Shown here: positions 18,219 to 27,427 of the stretch, one piece after another
Layout of the letters: each line of letters begins with the position of its first letter
Position numbering within the stretch: the stretch's first letter is position 1
Origin: Betaproteobacteria bacterium HGW-Betaproteobacteria-7
GTDB lineage: Bacteria; Pseudomonadota; Gammaproteobacteria; Burkholderiales; Rhodocyclaceae
DNA: 64,000 bases
Direction: 5' to 3'
NCBI GenBank assembly: GCA_002840765.1
Contig: PHCE01000018.1
Location: forward strand, 39,254-103,253
The notes under the pieces: model-generated
What the model was told of the DNA's origin: nothing
What the model saw: the letters and a program-made list of their open reading frames with translations, nothing else
Databases searched by the model: none
Position numbers and translations under genes: made by a program

Positions 18219-20033
18219 ATGACGCTGCTGCGCGGCCTTGGCCGCTTCGATGCCTGGCTGGCGGCCGGGGCGCTGGCCCTGATGCTGCTCATCCCGCTGG
18301 CCGAAATCGTCCTGCGCCCCCTGTTTGGCCGAGGCGTCGAAAATGCGCCGGTGCTGGTGCAGCATCTCGGCCTGGTTCTGGCGATGTTCGGCGCCTTGGT
18401 GGCCGAGCGAAGCGGTCATCTCACTTCGCTGGGCGCCGGACTGGCTGCTGTCGAGCATCCGCATCTGAGTCGCTTCGCCAAGTTTTTCGCCGGTGCCAGT
18501 TCGGCCGTGATCTGCGGCCTGCTGGCCCAGGCAAGCTGGACTTTCGTGATCAGCGAGATGGAAGCGCCACGCCCGCTGGCCTACGGCATTCCCGGCTGGG
18601 TCATTCAGGCGGCGATGCCGGCGGGGTTTCTCCTGCTCGGTCTGCGACTGGGTTCGCGGCTGGCGGAAGCCTGGCCCTGGCGCATCGTGGCGGCCTTGCT
18701 GCTGCCCTTGCTGGGCTGGCTGGGCGCCGCCTATTTCGATGGCGAGACGCTCCCGCTCTGGCCCTTCGTCGTGTGGCTGGTGGCGATCCTGTTTTGCGGC
18801 GCGCCGATTTTTGCCGTGCTCGGCGGCCTGGCCCTGGCCCTGTTCTGGCAGGAAGGCCAACCCCTGGCGGCGGTGCCGCTCAGCCACTACCAGATCACGG
18901 TCAACCCCTCGCTGCCGGCCCTGCCGCTGTTCACCCTGGCCGGCCTGATCTTCGCCCGTACGGGTGCTGCCGGTCGCCTGGGTACGTTGTTCACCGCCCT
19001 GTTTGGTGGCGGTGCGCTGGGCACGGCGGTGGCGGCCGCGCTGCTATGTTCATTCTTCACCGCACTCACCGGCGGTAGCGGCGTGACGATTCTGGCCCTG
19101 GGTGGGCTCCTGCTGCCGCTGCTTACCCGCGCCGGCTTTCCGGAACGGCGTGGCATCGGTCTGGTCACCAGTGCCAGCGCCCTGGGTGTGCTGCTGGCCC
19201 CTTCGGTGCCGCTGATCATGTACGCGATCATTGCCAAGGTGCCGATCAACACCATGTTCCTGGCCGGCGTGCTGCCGGCGCTGGTGATGGTGGCCTTCCT
19301 GCTTTTGGCCGGCGGCTTTCTGAGGCGCGACCTTCTCGCCCCGGTGGCCCCGGTCGAAGCACCGGTGCGACTATCCCGGCGCCGGGCAATCCTGGCGGCA
19401 AAATGGGAAATACTGGCGCCGCTGGTGGCCATCGGATCCATGGTCAGCGGCCTGGCGACGCCCATGGAGAGCGCTGCCCTGACCGCTGCCTATGCCATCC
19501 TGACGCAGATGGTGGCCCATCGTGAACTGGACCTGCGCGGCCTCGGCAGCACGCTGGTGGATTGTGTGCAGATCATCGGCGGCATCATGCTGATCCTGGG
19601 CATGGCCCTGGGGCTGACCAACTTCCTGGTCGACGCCGGCATCCCCGACCTGGCGGTGGACTGGGTGCAGTCCGTACTGCCCAATAAATACTATTTCCTG
19701 GTCGTCCTTGTCCTGTTCCTGCTGGTCGCCGGCGCGCTGATGGAAATCTATGCCGCCATCGTCGTCCTGGTCCCTTTGCTGCTGCCGGTAGCGCTGGCCT
19801 ATGGCATCGACCCGGTGCACTTCGGCGTGATTTTCCTGGCCAGCATCGAGATCGCCTTCCTCTTCCCGCCGGCCGGCCTCAACATCTATTTCGCCTCCGC
19901 CATGTTCCGCAAGCCCTTGCGCTATGTCGCCGCTTCAGTGTTGCCGGCGGTGGGCGCCATGTTCCTCGGGGCGCTGTGCATTTCGCTGCTGCCGTTCCTG
20001 GCTACCTGGTTGCCCGATTTGCTGGGGCGGTGA
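18219..20033 (+). CDS. TRAP transporter fused permease (DctQ-DctM)
   Basis: 604-residue inner-membrane protein combining both TRAP membrane subunits. Residues 1 to about 170 resemble the small four-helix DctQ subunit (FDAWLAAGALALMLLIPLAEIVLRP, VLVQHLGLVLAMFGAL). The rest is the DctM ion-coupling subunit with its GxxxA-rich helices (LFTLAGLIFARTGAAGRLG, LTGGSGVTILALGGLLLPLL, ASALGVLLAPSVPLIMY). It starts 3 bases after dctP. A hairpin (20050-20074) follows. Confidence 0.9.
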   Translation: MTLLRGLGRFDAWLAAGALALMLLIPLAEIVLRPLFGRGVENAPVLVQHLGLVLAMFGALVAERSGHLTSLGAGLAAVEHPHLSRFAKFFAGASSAVICGLLAQASWTFVISEMEAPRPLAYGIPGWVIQAAMPAGFLLLGLRLGSRLAEAWPWRIVAALLLPLLGWLGAAYFDGETLPLWPFVVWLVAILFCGAPIFAVLGGLALALFWQEGQPLAAVPLSHYQITVNPSLPALPLFTLAGLIFARTGAAGRLGTLFTALFGGGALGTAVAAALLCSFFTALTGGSGVTILALGGLLLPLLTRAGFPERRGIGLVTSASALGVLLAPSVPLIMYAIIAKVPINTMFLAGVLPALVMVAFLLLAGGFLRRDLLAPVAPVEAPVRLSRRRAILAAKWEILAPLVAIGSMVSGLATPMESAALTAAYAILTQMVAHRELDLRGLGSTLVDCVQIIGGIMLILGMALGLTNFLVDAGIPDLAVDWVQSVLPNKYYFLVVLVLFLLVAGALMEIYAAIVVLVPLLLPVALAYGIDPVHFGVIFLASIEIAFLFPPAGLNIYFASAMFRKPLRYVAASVLPAVGAMFLGALCISLLPFLATWLPDLLGR

Positions 20034-20049
20034 GGGGGAATCCGGCTTG

Positions 20050-20074
20050 GGCTGCCCATCGTCACCGGGCAGCC
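20050..20074 (+). terminator. hairpin after TRAP operon
   Basis: Arms GGCTGCCC and GGGCAGCC around a 9-base loop. No T tract follows, so an intrinsic terminator is possible but weak. Confidence 0.4.
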
Positions 20075-20139
20075 TATGGGCAGTCGTTATAAGGCGCCCC
20101 ATCTGCTAAGATTCGCCCGGTTTTTCCAGGCCCCCTTCC

Positions 20140-22077
20140 TTGTCCTCCCTTCCGGAAATCTTTTCTCCCGACGGGCCGCTGGCCAAGGCCATCCACGGCT
20201 ATCGCGTACGCGAGCAGCAGGTCGAGATGGCCGAACGCATCGCCGCCGCCATCGACAGCTGTTCGGTTTTTATCGCCGAGGCCGGCACCGGCACGGGCAA
20301 GACCTTCGCCTACCTGGTGCCGGCGCTGCGTTCGGGCGGCAAGGTGATCGTCTCGACCGGTACCAAGACCCTGCAGGACCAGCTGTTCAACAAGGACCTG
20401 CCAATGGTCCGCGAGGCGCTGAAGGCGCCGGCCAGGATTGCGCTGTTGAAGGGGCGGGCCAATTACGTCTGTCCCTACCATCTCGAACGGGCGCTGGCTG
20501 ACGGCCGTTTCCTGACCCGCGAGGACGCCGCCGATGCCCGCCGCATCTCGGTCTTCGCCAAGGTCACCAAGACCGGCGACAAGGCCGAGTGCCTGGAGGT
20601 CAACGAAAACTCGCCGGTCTGGACCCATGCCACGTCGACGCGCGAGAACTGCCTCGGCCAGGACTGCCCGGATTACAAGGACTGCTTCGTCATGCAGGCG
20701 CGGCGCGAGGCGATGGCCGCCGATCTGGTGGTGGTCAATCACCACCTGTTCTTCGCCGACGTGATGTTGCGCGACGAGGGCATGGCCGAACTGCTGCCGG
20801 CCTGCAACACGGTGATCTTCGACGAAGCGCACCAGTTGCCGGAAGTGGCGACGCTGTTCTTCGGCGACACGGTGTCGACGGCACAGGTTGTCGACCTGGC
20901 CCGCGATGCCCGCGCTGAAGGCCTGACCCATGCCCGCGACTGCCTCGAACTACAGACGGCGTCGCGCAATCTCGACAAGGTGGCACGCGACCTGCGCCTG
21001 GCTGTCGGCATCGATGCCGGCCGCTTCTCCTGGGGCCAATTGCAGGAAAGGCCGGAGTTTGACCCGGCATTGCAGGCGCTGGAAGATGAAGTCATTGCCT
21101 TTGCCGCTTTGCTCGAAAGCCAGGCCGAGCGGGCCGAAGGCCTGGAAAAGTGCTGGCAGCGCGCCGGCGATCTGGCGCGGGCGCTCGGCGAATGGCGCAA
21201 GCTGAGCGACGACGGCTACGTGCGCTGGGCCGAAGCCTTCACCCATTCGCTGCAATTGAACGCAACGCCGCTCGACGTCGCCGAGATTTTCCGCAAGCAG
21301 ATGGGCGGCCATCCGCGCGCCTGGATCTTCACCTCGGCGACGCTGGCGGTGCAGGGCAAGTTCCATCATTACTGCGCCGAACTCGGTCTCGGCGAGCCGG
21401 AATCGGCCTGCTGGCACAGCCCCTTCGATTACGGCACCCAGGCCGTGCTGTACGCACCGCTGGGCATGCCCGAACCGAATTCCTACGGGTATACCGATGC
21501 CGTCGTCGATGCCGCCTTCCCGGCGGTGGTCGCGTCCGGCGGTGGCGCTTTCTTCCTGTGCACCAGCCTGCGCGCCATGCGCCGCACGCACGAGTTGTTG
21601 AAGGCGCGGCTGGAGGATGAGGGCATCGACATGCCGCTGCTGTTGCAGGGCGAGGGCAGCAAGAACGACCTGCTGCAGCGTTTTCGTCACCTCGGCAATG
21701 CCATCCTGGTCGGCAGCCAGAGTTTTTGGGAAGGGGTCGATGTGCGCGGCGAGGCGCTATCGCTGGTGGTCATCGACAAGATTCCCTTCGCCCCACCCGA
21801 CGACCCGGTGCTGTCGGCGCGCATTGAGCAGATGAAGCGGCAGGGGCGCAATGCCTTCATGGAATACCAGCTGCCGCGCGCCGTGATCAACGTCAAGCAG
21901 GGTGCCGGGCGGCTGATTCGTGACGAGACCGATACCGGCGTGCTGATGATCTGCGATCCCCGACTTCTGTCAAAGCCGTACGGTCGTCGCGTCTGGCAAA
22001 GTCTGCCACCGATGAAGCGAACCAAGGAGCTAGGCGACGTGCTCGATTTTTTTGCCCGCAGGAACGACCGTGTTTGA
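20140..22077 (+). CDS. yoaA: DinG/YoaA-family ATP-dependent DNA helicase
   Basis: Superfamily 2 iron-sulfur helicase of the XPD/DinG group, 645 residues, close in length and motif spacing to E. coli YoaA. Walker A is EAGTGTGKTFAYL. The four-cysteine iron-sulfur insert is spread over C (NYVCPYH), C (KAECLEV), and CLGQDCPDYKDC. The DEAH box is VIFDEAHQLPE and the C-terminal motif VI is QGAGRLIRDETD. The start appears to be TTG at 20140 (MSSLPEIFSPDGPLAKAI), with no ATG in a sensible place. The stop overlaps the GTG start of the following gene. Confidence 0.92.
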   Translation: MSSLPEIFSPDGPLAKAIHGYRVREQQVEMAERIAAAIDSCSVFIAEAGTGTGKTFAYLVPALRSGGKVIVSTGTKTLQDQLFNKDLPMVREALKAPARIALLKGRANYVCPYHLERALADGRFLTREDAADARRISVFAKVTKTGDKAECLEVNENSPVWTHATSTRENCLGQDCPDYKDCFVMQARREAMAADLVVVNHHLFFADVMLRDEGMAELLPACNTVIFDEAHQLPEVATLFFGDTVSTAQVVDLARDARAEGLTHARDCLELQTASRNLDKVARDLRLAVGIDAGRFSWGQLQERPEFDPALQALEDEVIAFAALLESQAERAEGLEKCWQRAGDLARALGEWRKLSDDGYVRWAEAFTHSLQLNATPLDVAEIFRKQMGGHPRAWIFTSATLAVQGKFHHYCAELGLGEPESACWHSPFDYGTQAVLYAPLGMPEPNSYGYTDAVVDAAFPAVVASGGGAFFLCTSLRAMRRTHELLKARLEDEGIDMPLLLQGEGSKNDLLQRFRHLGNAILVGSQSFWEGVDVRGEALSLVVIDKIPFAPPDDPVLSARIEQMKRQGRNAFMEYQLPRAVINVKQGAGRLIRDETDTGVLMICDPRLLSKPYGRRVWQSLPPMKRTKELGDVLDFFARRNDRV

Positions 22078-23245
22078 CCGTGACGCCTTCAAGGCGGCCC
22101 TGGTGGAGGGGGCCGGGATCGATCTCGACAGCCTGTCCGTCAGCCATCCGGCACTGATCTCGCAGGCCGCCATCGCGCTGCCGCAAGCTTCGCTGCAGGC
22201 GATGGCCGATCTGGTGGCGGCCATCGAATCAGTCGTCGCCTTGCCCGAATACCGTCGCCGCGTGCTCGCCTGGGCACCGCCCGGGGCTGGCGGCGAACTG
22301 CCGGCGCGCAGCGTCTTTTTCGGCTACGACTTCCATCTGGTCGACGGCCAGCCGCGGCTGATCGAGATCAACACCAATGCCGGTGGCGGCATGCTCAATA
22401 CCCGCCTGCTGATGGCCCACGGCGCCGTTGCAGCAGCCGAGCGCATCGAGCAGGAATTCGTCGCCATGTTCCGTGAGGAATGGCGGCTGTCGCGCGGCGA
22501 TGCGCCGTTGCGGCGCATCGCCATCGTCGACGAGAAGCCGGCGCAGCAGTATCTGGCACCGGAGTTCGAGCTGTTCCGTCGGCTCTTCGAGCGTCACGGC
22601 ATTGCCGCCGCGATCGCCGACCCGGACGATTTCACCCGCGTCGGCAGCCAGTTGCTGCATCAGGGCGAGGTCGTCGATCTGATCTACAACCGGCTCACCG
22701 ATTTTTCCCTGGATACCACGGCCAATGCCGAGCTGCGCACGGTGTTCGCCGCCGGCGGCGTGGTCGTCACTCCGTACCCGTTCGCCCACGCGCTCTACGC
22801 CAACAAGCGCAACCTGATGCTGCTCTCCGATCCGCTGGTGCTCGATGAACTCGGCGTACCGGAAGCGACCCGTGCCATCCTGCTGGCCGGCGTACCGCGC
22901 ACGGTGGCGGTGCGGGCGGCGGAGGGCGAGCGTTTCTGGGCCGAGCGCAAGCGCTGGTTCTTCAAACCGGCCGCTGGCTTCGGCAGCCGTGCCGCCTATC
23001 GCGGAGACAAGTTGACCAAGCGTGTGTTCGAGGAAATCCTGCAGGGCGGTTATATCGCCCAGGAAATCGCGCTGCCGTCGGAGCATCCGGTGCTGGTCGA
23101 GGATGAGTCACAGGTGATGAAGGCCGATATCCGCGCCTATGTCTATCAGGGCCGCGTGCAGTTATTCGCTGCCCGCCTTTACCAGGGCCAGACGACCAAT
23201 TTCCGTACCCCCGGCGGCGGCTTCGCGCCGGTCTTCCCGGCATGA
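22070..23245 (+). CDS. unrecognised protein with ATP-grasp-like segments
   Basis: 391 residues with GTG at 22070 overlapping the yoaA stop by 8 bases; an AGGAA site sits 5 bases before it. I do not recognise the family with certainty. Segments suggest an ATP-grasp or glutathionylspermidine-synthase-like fold: RLIEINTNAGGGMLNTRLL (acidic metal-binding type), VVDLIYNRLTDFSLD, KRWFFKPAAGFGSRAAYRG (nucleotide-binding Lys and Gly-rich loop) and the end ARLYQGQTTNFRTPGGGFAPV. No signal peptide or membrane helix is visible. It sits between a helicase and molybdopterin genes, which gives no clear role. A peptide- or amine-ligating enzyme is possible. Confidence 0.7.
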   Translation: MFDRDAFKAALVEGAGIDLDSLSVSHPALISQAAIALPQASLQAMADLVAAIESVVALPEYRRRVLAWAPPGAGGELPARSVFFGYDFHLVDGQPRLIEINTNAGGGMLNTRLLMAHGAVAAAERIEQEFVAMFREEWRLSRGDAPLRRIAIVDEKPAQQYLAPEFELFRRLFERHGIAAAIADPDDFTRVGSQLLHQGEVVDLIYNRLTDFSLDTTANAELRTVFAAGGVVVTPYPFAHALYANKRNLMLLSDPLVLDELGVPEATRAILLAGVPRTVAVRAAEGERFWAERKRWFFKPAAGFGSRAAYRGDKLTKRVFEEILQGGYIAQEIALPSEHPVLVEDESQVMKADIRAYVYQGRVQLFAARLYQGQTTNFRTPGGGFAPVFPA

Positions 23246-23263
23246 ACGCGTAAAATGCAGCCC

Positions 23264-23770
23264 ATGAAAGTATTCGGCATCGCCGGTTATTCCGGCTCCG
23301 GCAAGACCACCCTGCTGGAAAAACTGATTCCCTGTTTCACCGCCCGCGGCCTCAAGGTGTCGGTCATCAAGCACGCCCACCACGGCTTCGACATCGACCG
23401 CCCGGGCAAGGATTCCTATCGCCATCGCGAGGCCGGCGCCAGCGAGGTGCTGCTGTCCTGCCATGATCGCTGGGCCTTGATGCACGAGCGGCGCAGCGAG
23501 GGCGAGATCAGCCTGGACGAACTGCTCGGCCGCCTGGCGCCGTGCGACCTGGTGCTGATCGAGGGGTTCAAGCAGGAACCGGTGCCGAAGCTGGAAGTCT
23601 ATCGGCCGGAGAACGGCAAGCCGCCGCTGTTTCCTGAGCGCGACGACATCGTCGCCATCGCCACCGATGCCGCCCTCGACACCACGTTGCCGCGGCTGCC
23701 GCTCAACGATGTCGAGCGCATCGCCGAGTTCGTGATGAACCATCTTCAGTTGCAGGAGCGCCCATGCTGA
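23264..23770 (+). CDS. mobB: molybdopterin-guanine dinucleotide biosynthesis adaptor MobB
   Basis: GTP-binding P-loop protein assisting attachment of GMP to the molybdenum cofactor, 168 residues. Walker A is GIAGYSGSGKTTLLEKL, followed by VIKHAHHGFDIDRPGKDSYRHREAGA and LVLIEGFKQE, all typical of MobB. I start it at ATG 23264 (MKVFGIAGY); an in-frame start three codons earlier at 23255 is also possible. Its end overlaps moeA by 7 bases. Confidence 0.94.
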   Translation: MKVFGIAGYSGSGKTTLLEKLIPCFTARGLKVSVIKHAHHGFDIDRPGKDSYRHREAGASEVLLSCHDRWALMHERRSEGEISLDELLGRLAPCDLVLIEGFKQEPVPKLEVYRPENGKPPLFPERDDIVAIATDAALDTTLPRLPLNDVERIAEFVMNHLQLQERPC

Positions 23771-24969
23771 GTTTTGAACAAGCCCTGGAAAAGCTGCTCG
23801 CCGCCGCCCGGCCGGTCGAGGAAGTCCGGCCGATGCCGCTGACCGCCGCCGCCGGCCGCGTGCTGGCGGTTGTCCAGCAATCGACGGTGGCCTCGCCGCC
23901 GCTCGACAACTCGGCGATGGACGGCTATGCCGTGTGTGCCGCTGACATCAGCGCCGCCGGCGTCTGCCTGCCGGTCAGCCAGCGCATTCCGGCCGGCAGC
24001 ATCGGCGGCACGCTGCAGCCGGGTACTGTCGCCCGCATCTTCACCGGCGCGCCAGTGCCGCCGGGTGCTGATGCGGTGGTCATGCAGGAGCTGTGCGAGC
24101 ACGGCGAGGGCGGTGTAGTCATCAACCACCTGCCGCGCATCGGCGAGAACATCCGCCGCGCCGGCGAAGACATCGCCATCGGCGCCGAGATCCTGCGTCC
24201 GGGCATCCGCCTGCGCCCGCAGGACATCGCCCTGGCCGCTTCGGCCGGCCTGCCGGAACTACCGGTCTATCGCCGGCTGCGCGTCGGCGTCTTCTTTACC
24301 GGCGACGAGCTGTATCAGCCGGGCGAGCCACTGCCGCCGGGCGGTATTTACAATTCCAACCGCTACGCGCTGCGCGCGCTGCTCGAAGGCCTCGGCTGTG
24401 AAGTGCGCGATCTCGGTACCGTGCCCGACACTCTGGCGGCGACCCGCGAGGCGCTGCGCAAGGCGGCTGCCGACAACGACCTGATCGTCACCAGCGGCGG
24501 CGTCTCGGTCGGCGAGGAGGATCACGTCAAGCCGGCGGTCGAGGCCGAAGGCCAGCTCGACATGTGGAAGATCGCCATCAAGCCGGGCAAGCCGCTGGCT
24601 TTTGGTGAGGTCAGGCGTGAGGGGGGCAAGGCCTGGTTCATCGGCCTGCCGGGCAACCCAGTGTCGGCCATCGTCACCTTCCTGATCATGGTTCGGCCTT
24701 TCGTGCTGCGCCTGCAGGGCATCACCGAGGTGATGCCGCGCAGCTTCACGCTGCGCGCCGATTTTGACTGGCTGCGCCCGGATGCCCGCGCCGAATTCCT
24801 GCGCGGCCGGATGAACGACACGGGTGGTGTCGAGCTGTATCCCAACCAGGGCGCCGGCGTCGTCACCTCACTATGCTGGGGTGATGGGCTGGTCATGAAC
24901 AAGCCGGGCCTGGCCATCAATAAAGGCGATGCGGTGCGCTTCGTGCCCTATTCGGAGTTGCTGTCATGA
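23764..24969 (+). CDS. moeA: molybdopterin molybdenumtransferase MoeA
   Basis: Inserts molybdate into adenylated molybdopterin, 401 residues. Family motifs: PLDNSAMDGYAV near the N-terminus, ARIFTGAPVPPGADAVVMQE, GDELYQPG, NSNRYALRALL, TSGGVSVGEEDHVK and GLPGNPVSAIVTF. It overlaps mobB upstream and moaD downstream (4 bases), so mobB-moeA-moaD is one translational unit. Confidence 0.96.
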   Translation: MLSFEQALEKLLAAARPVEEVRPMPLTAAAGRVLAVVQQSTVASPPLDNSAMDGYAVCAADISAAGVCLPVSQRIPAGSIGGTLQPGTVARIFTGAPVPPGADAVVMQELCEHGEGGVVINHLPRIGENIRRAGEDIAIGAEILRPGIRLRPQDIALAASAGLPELPVYRRLRVGVFFTGDELYQPGEPLPPGGIYNSNRYALRALLEGLGCEVRDLGTVPDTLAATREALRKAAADNDLIVTSGGVSVGEEDHVKPAVEAEGQLDMWKIAIKPGKPLAFGEVRREGGKAWFIGLPGNPVSAIVTFLIMVRPFVLRLQGITEVMPRSFTLRADFDWLRPDARAEFLRGRMNDTGGVELYPNQGAGVVTSLCWGDGLVMNKPGLAINKGDAVRFVPYSELLS

Positions 24970-25214
24970 GCGTCAAGGTGCTGTATTTCGCCGGCCTGCG
25001 CGAGGCGCTCGGTCGTTCCGGCGAAACCGTCGACCTGCCAGCCGGCGTCGCCACCGTCGGCGGGCTGCGCGACTGGCTGGTCGGCCAGGGACGCGACAAG
25101 CTGGCCAGCGCCAAGAATCTGCGCTGCGCCGTCAATCAGGATATGGCCGGGCTTGATGCGCCGGTCAGGGAGGGCGACGAAATCGCCTTCTTCCCGCCGG
25201 TCACGGGCGGATAA
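24966..25214 (+). CDS. moaD: molybdopterin synthase sulfur carrier MoaD
   Basis: Ubiquitin-fold sulfur carrier, 82 residues, ending in the diagnostic Gly-Gly (FFPPVTGG) that is thiocarboxylated. It opens MSVKVLYFAGLREALG, matching MoaD. It overlaps moeA by 4 bases. MoaE, MoaA and MoaC are not in the window. Confidence 0.94.
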   Translation: MSVKVLYFAGLREALGRSGETVDLPAGVATVGGLRDWLVGQGRDKLASAKNLRCAVNQDMAGLDAPVREGDEIAFFPPVTGG

Positions 25215-25228
25215 TAAACTTTTCTTCG

Positions 25229-25283
25229 CGTCATTCCCGCACCCCAAGGGTCCTTCCTACAGGGCGCGCAGGCGGGAATCCAG
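25229..25283. repeat. REP-like inverted repeat
   Basis: ATTCCCGC (25233-25240) and GCGGGAAT (25272-25279) form 8-base arms, flanked by CGTC and CCAG, in the moaD-ylqF gap. The CGTCATTCCCGC...GCGGGAATCCAG form is a common REP-type extragenic palindrome in proteobacteria. It may end the mob/moe transcript. Confidence 0.6.
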
Positions 25284-25318
25284 TTCGACGCAAACCGCTT
25301 TGTACGCAAGGAAATAGC

Positions 25319-26224
25319 ATGTCCATTCAATGGTTCCCGGGGCACATGACCCAGGCCCGCAAGAAGGCCGGCGAGACGCTGGCCATGGCCGACGTCGTGG
25401 TCGAGGTGCTCGACGCCCGGCTGCCGGTCGCCTCGAGCAATCCGATGATTCACGAGCTGCGCGCCTTCCGCCAGCGGCCCTGCCTGAAACTCCTGAACAA
25501 GGCCGACATGGCCGATCCGCTGGCGACCAAGGCCTGGCTCGATTTTTTCGCCCAGCAACCAGGTGTCATGGCGGTGGCCATTTCTTGCAAGAAGGCCAGC
25601 GACGTGGCGCGCATTCCCGGACTGGCGCAGAAGCTGGCGCCGCACCGCAATGATGCGGTCAAGCCGCTGCGCCTGATGATCATGGGCATTCCCAACGTCG
25701 GCAAATCGACGCTGATGAACGCCCTGGTCAAGAAGAAGGTTGCCGCCGTCGGCGACCAGCCGGCGGTGACCAAGAGCCAGCAGCGCATCGACATCAGCTC
25801 ACGGCTGACCCTCTACGACACGCCGGGCATGCTGTGGCCGAAGATCGCCCATCCGGTCGACGGTCTGATGCTCGCCGCCAGCCACGCCGTCGGCGTCAAT
25901 GCCTACATCGGCGAGGACGTCGCCACCTTCCTCGCCGATTTCCTGCTGCAGGCCTATCCATCGCTGCTGACCGCCCGCTACGGTTTCGCCACCGATGGCC
26001 TGGACGGTGTCGCCGTCATCGAAGCGGTGGCCAAAAAGCGCGGCTGCCTGCTCAAGGGGCGGGGCGGCGAATACGACCGGGAGAAGGCAGCGGCGATCCT
26101 GCTGACCGACTACCGCAGCGGCGCCCTCGGCCGCATCAGCCTGGAAACCCCGGCGCTGCGCGAAGCCCGCGCCAAGCAGCTGAGTGAGCCGGTAGCGGTC
26201 GAGCCCGACACCGACACCGAATAA
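25319..26224 (+). CDS. ylqF: ribosome biogenesis GTPase YlqF/RbgA
   Basis: Circularly permuted GTPase acting in large-subunit assembly, 301 residues. The permuted motif order is visible: G4 LLNKADMAD (around residue 60), then G1 GIPNVGKSTLMN (around 121), then G3 DTPGMLWPK. It begins MSIQWFPGHMTQARKKAGE, the usual YlqF opening. The C-terminal part (after residue 170) is the RNA-binding region. It stands alone after the REP-like element. Confidence 0.95.
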   Translation: MSIQWFPGHMTQARKKAGETLAMADVVVEVLDARLPVASSNPMIHELRAFRQRPCLKLLNKADMADPLATKAWLDFFAQQPGVMAVAISCKKASDVARIPGLAQKLAPHRNDAVKPLRLMIMGIPNVGKSTLMNALVKKKVAAVGDQPAVTKSQQRIDISSRLTLYDTPGMLWPKIAHPVDGLMLAASHAVGVNAYIGEDVATFLADFLLQAYPSLLTARYGFATDGLDGVAVIEAVAKKRGCLLKGRGGEYDREKAAAILLTDYRSGALGRISLETPALREARAKQLSEPVAVEPDTDTE

Positions 26225-26331
26225 GCCGCCGCGAGCGCCACGTTGGCGGAACTCGCCGGGCATATTGGCGTCGTATCGCATCCAGGCTTCGGCCGCCCGA
26301 TGTAGACCAAGAACAACCAGGAGAAATAGCG

Positions 26332-27414
26332 ATGAATGCATTGTTCCAGCCGCTCCAGGCCGGCGCCCTGCGCCTGCCCAACCGTATCCTGATGGCGCCG
26401 CTGACGCGCTGCCGGGCCGAGGACGGACATGTGCCCGGCCCGTTGATGGCCGCGTATTACGCCCAGCGCGCCAGCGCCGGCTTGATCATTGCCGAGGCGA
26501 CCATGGTCATGGAAGGCAATTCTTCCTTTTGGCACGAACCGGGTGTCCATTCAGAAGCCCAGGTGGCCGGCTGGAAAAAAGTCACCGAGGCCTTGCATGG
26601 CGCCGGCGGCCAGATCGCCCTGCAGCTCTGGCACGGCGGCCGTGCCTGCCATCCGCTGCTCAACGACGGCCAGCAGCCGGTGGCGCCAAGCCCACTGGCG
26701 ATCACCAACGACGAAGTGCATACGCCACAAGGCAAGCAGCCCTATGTTGTGCCGCGTGAATTGCGCGACGAAGAATTGCCGTCCATCGTCGCCGGCTTCG
26801 CCCGCGCCGCGCAGAATGCGCTGGCTGCCGGCTTCGACGCCGTCGAGATCCATGGCGCCAACGGCTATCTGCTCGACGAATTCCTGCGCGATGGCGCCAA
26901 CCGGCGCAGCGGCCCCTACGGCGGCACAATCGCCAACCGTGCCCGGCTGACGCTGGAAGTCCTCGACGCCGTCTGTGCCGTCTGGGGCAACGATCGGGTC
27001 GGCCTGCGCAGTTCGCCGCTGAACAGCTACAACAGCATGATCGACAGCGATCCGCTGGCGCTGACCACGTGGATGGCCAAGCGTCTCAATGAATACCACC
27101 TGGCCTACTGGCATGTGATGCGCGCCGACTTTTTCGGCCTGCAAAAAGGTGATGTGATGACCCCGGCGCGTGACAACTACACCGGCGTGCTGATCGGCAA
27201 CATGGGCTATACGGCTGAAGAAGCGGCTGCCGCAATCGATGCCGGTCAGCTCGATGCCGTTGCCTTCGGTGTTCCGTTCCTGGCCAATCCGGACCTGCCG
27301 GCCCGTATCAAGGCCGGCGCGCCACTGAACGAGGCCAATCCGGCCACTTTCTATACGCCGGGCGCTGCCGGCTATTCCGATTATCCGGCCATGGAATCCC
27401 TCAGCGTCGCCTGA
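26332..27414 (+). CDS. Old Yellow Enzyme-family alkene reductase (NemA-like)
   Basis: FMN-dependent ene-reductase, 360 residues, reducing activated C=C bonds, maleimides or nitro esters with NAD(P)H. Signature residues: LTRCRAEDG near the FMN phosphate end, LWHGGRACHP, VEIHGANGYLLDEFLRDGAN and RSGPYGG. The ribosome site AGGAG lies 9 bases before the ATG. It probably works in detoxification of electrophiles. It converges on the PPOX-family gene 13 bases away. Confidence 0.92.
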   Translation: MNALFQPLQAGALRLPNRILMAPLTRCRAEDGHVPGPLMAAYYAQRASAGLIIAEATMVMEGNSSFWHEPGVHSEAQVAGWKKVTEALHGAGGQIALQLWHGGRACHPLLNDGQQPVAPSPLAITNDEVHTPQGKQPYVVPRELRDEELPSIVAGFARAAQNALAAGFDAVEIHGANGYLLDEFLRDGANRRSGPYGGTIANRARLTLEVLDAVCAVWGNDRVGLRSSPLNSYNSMIDSDPLALTTWMAKRLNEYHLAYWHVMRADFFGLQKGDVMTPARDNYTGVLIGNMGYTAEEAAAAIDAGQLDAVAFGVPFLANPDLPARIKAGAPLNEANPATFYTPGAAGYSDYPAMESLSVA

Positions 27415-27427
27415 GGCGGCTGCCGCC

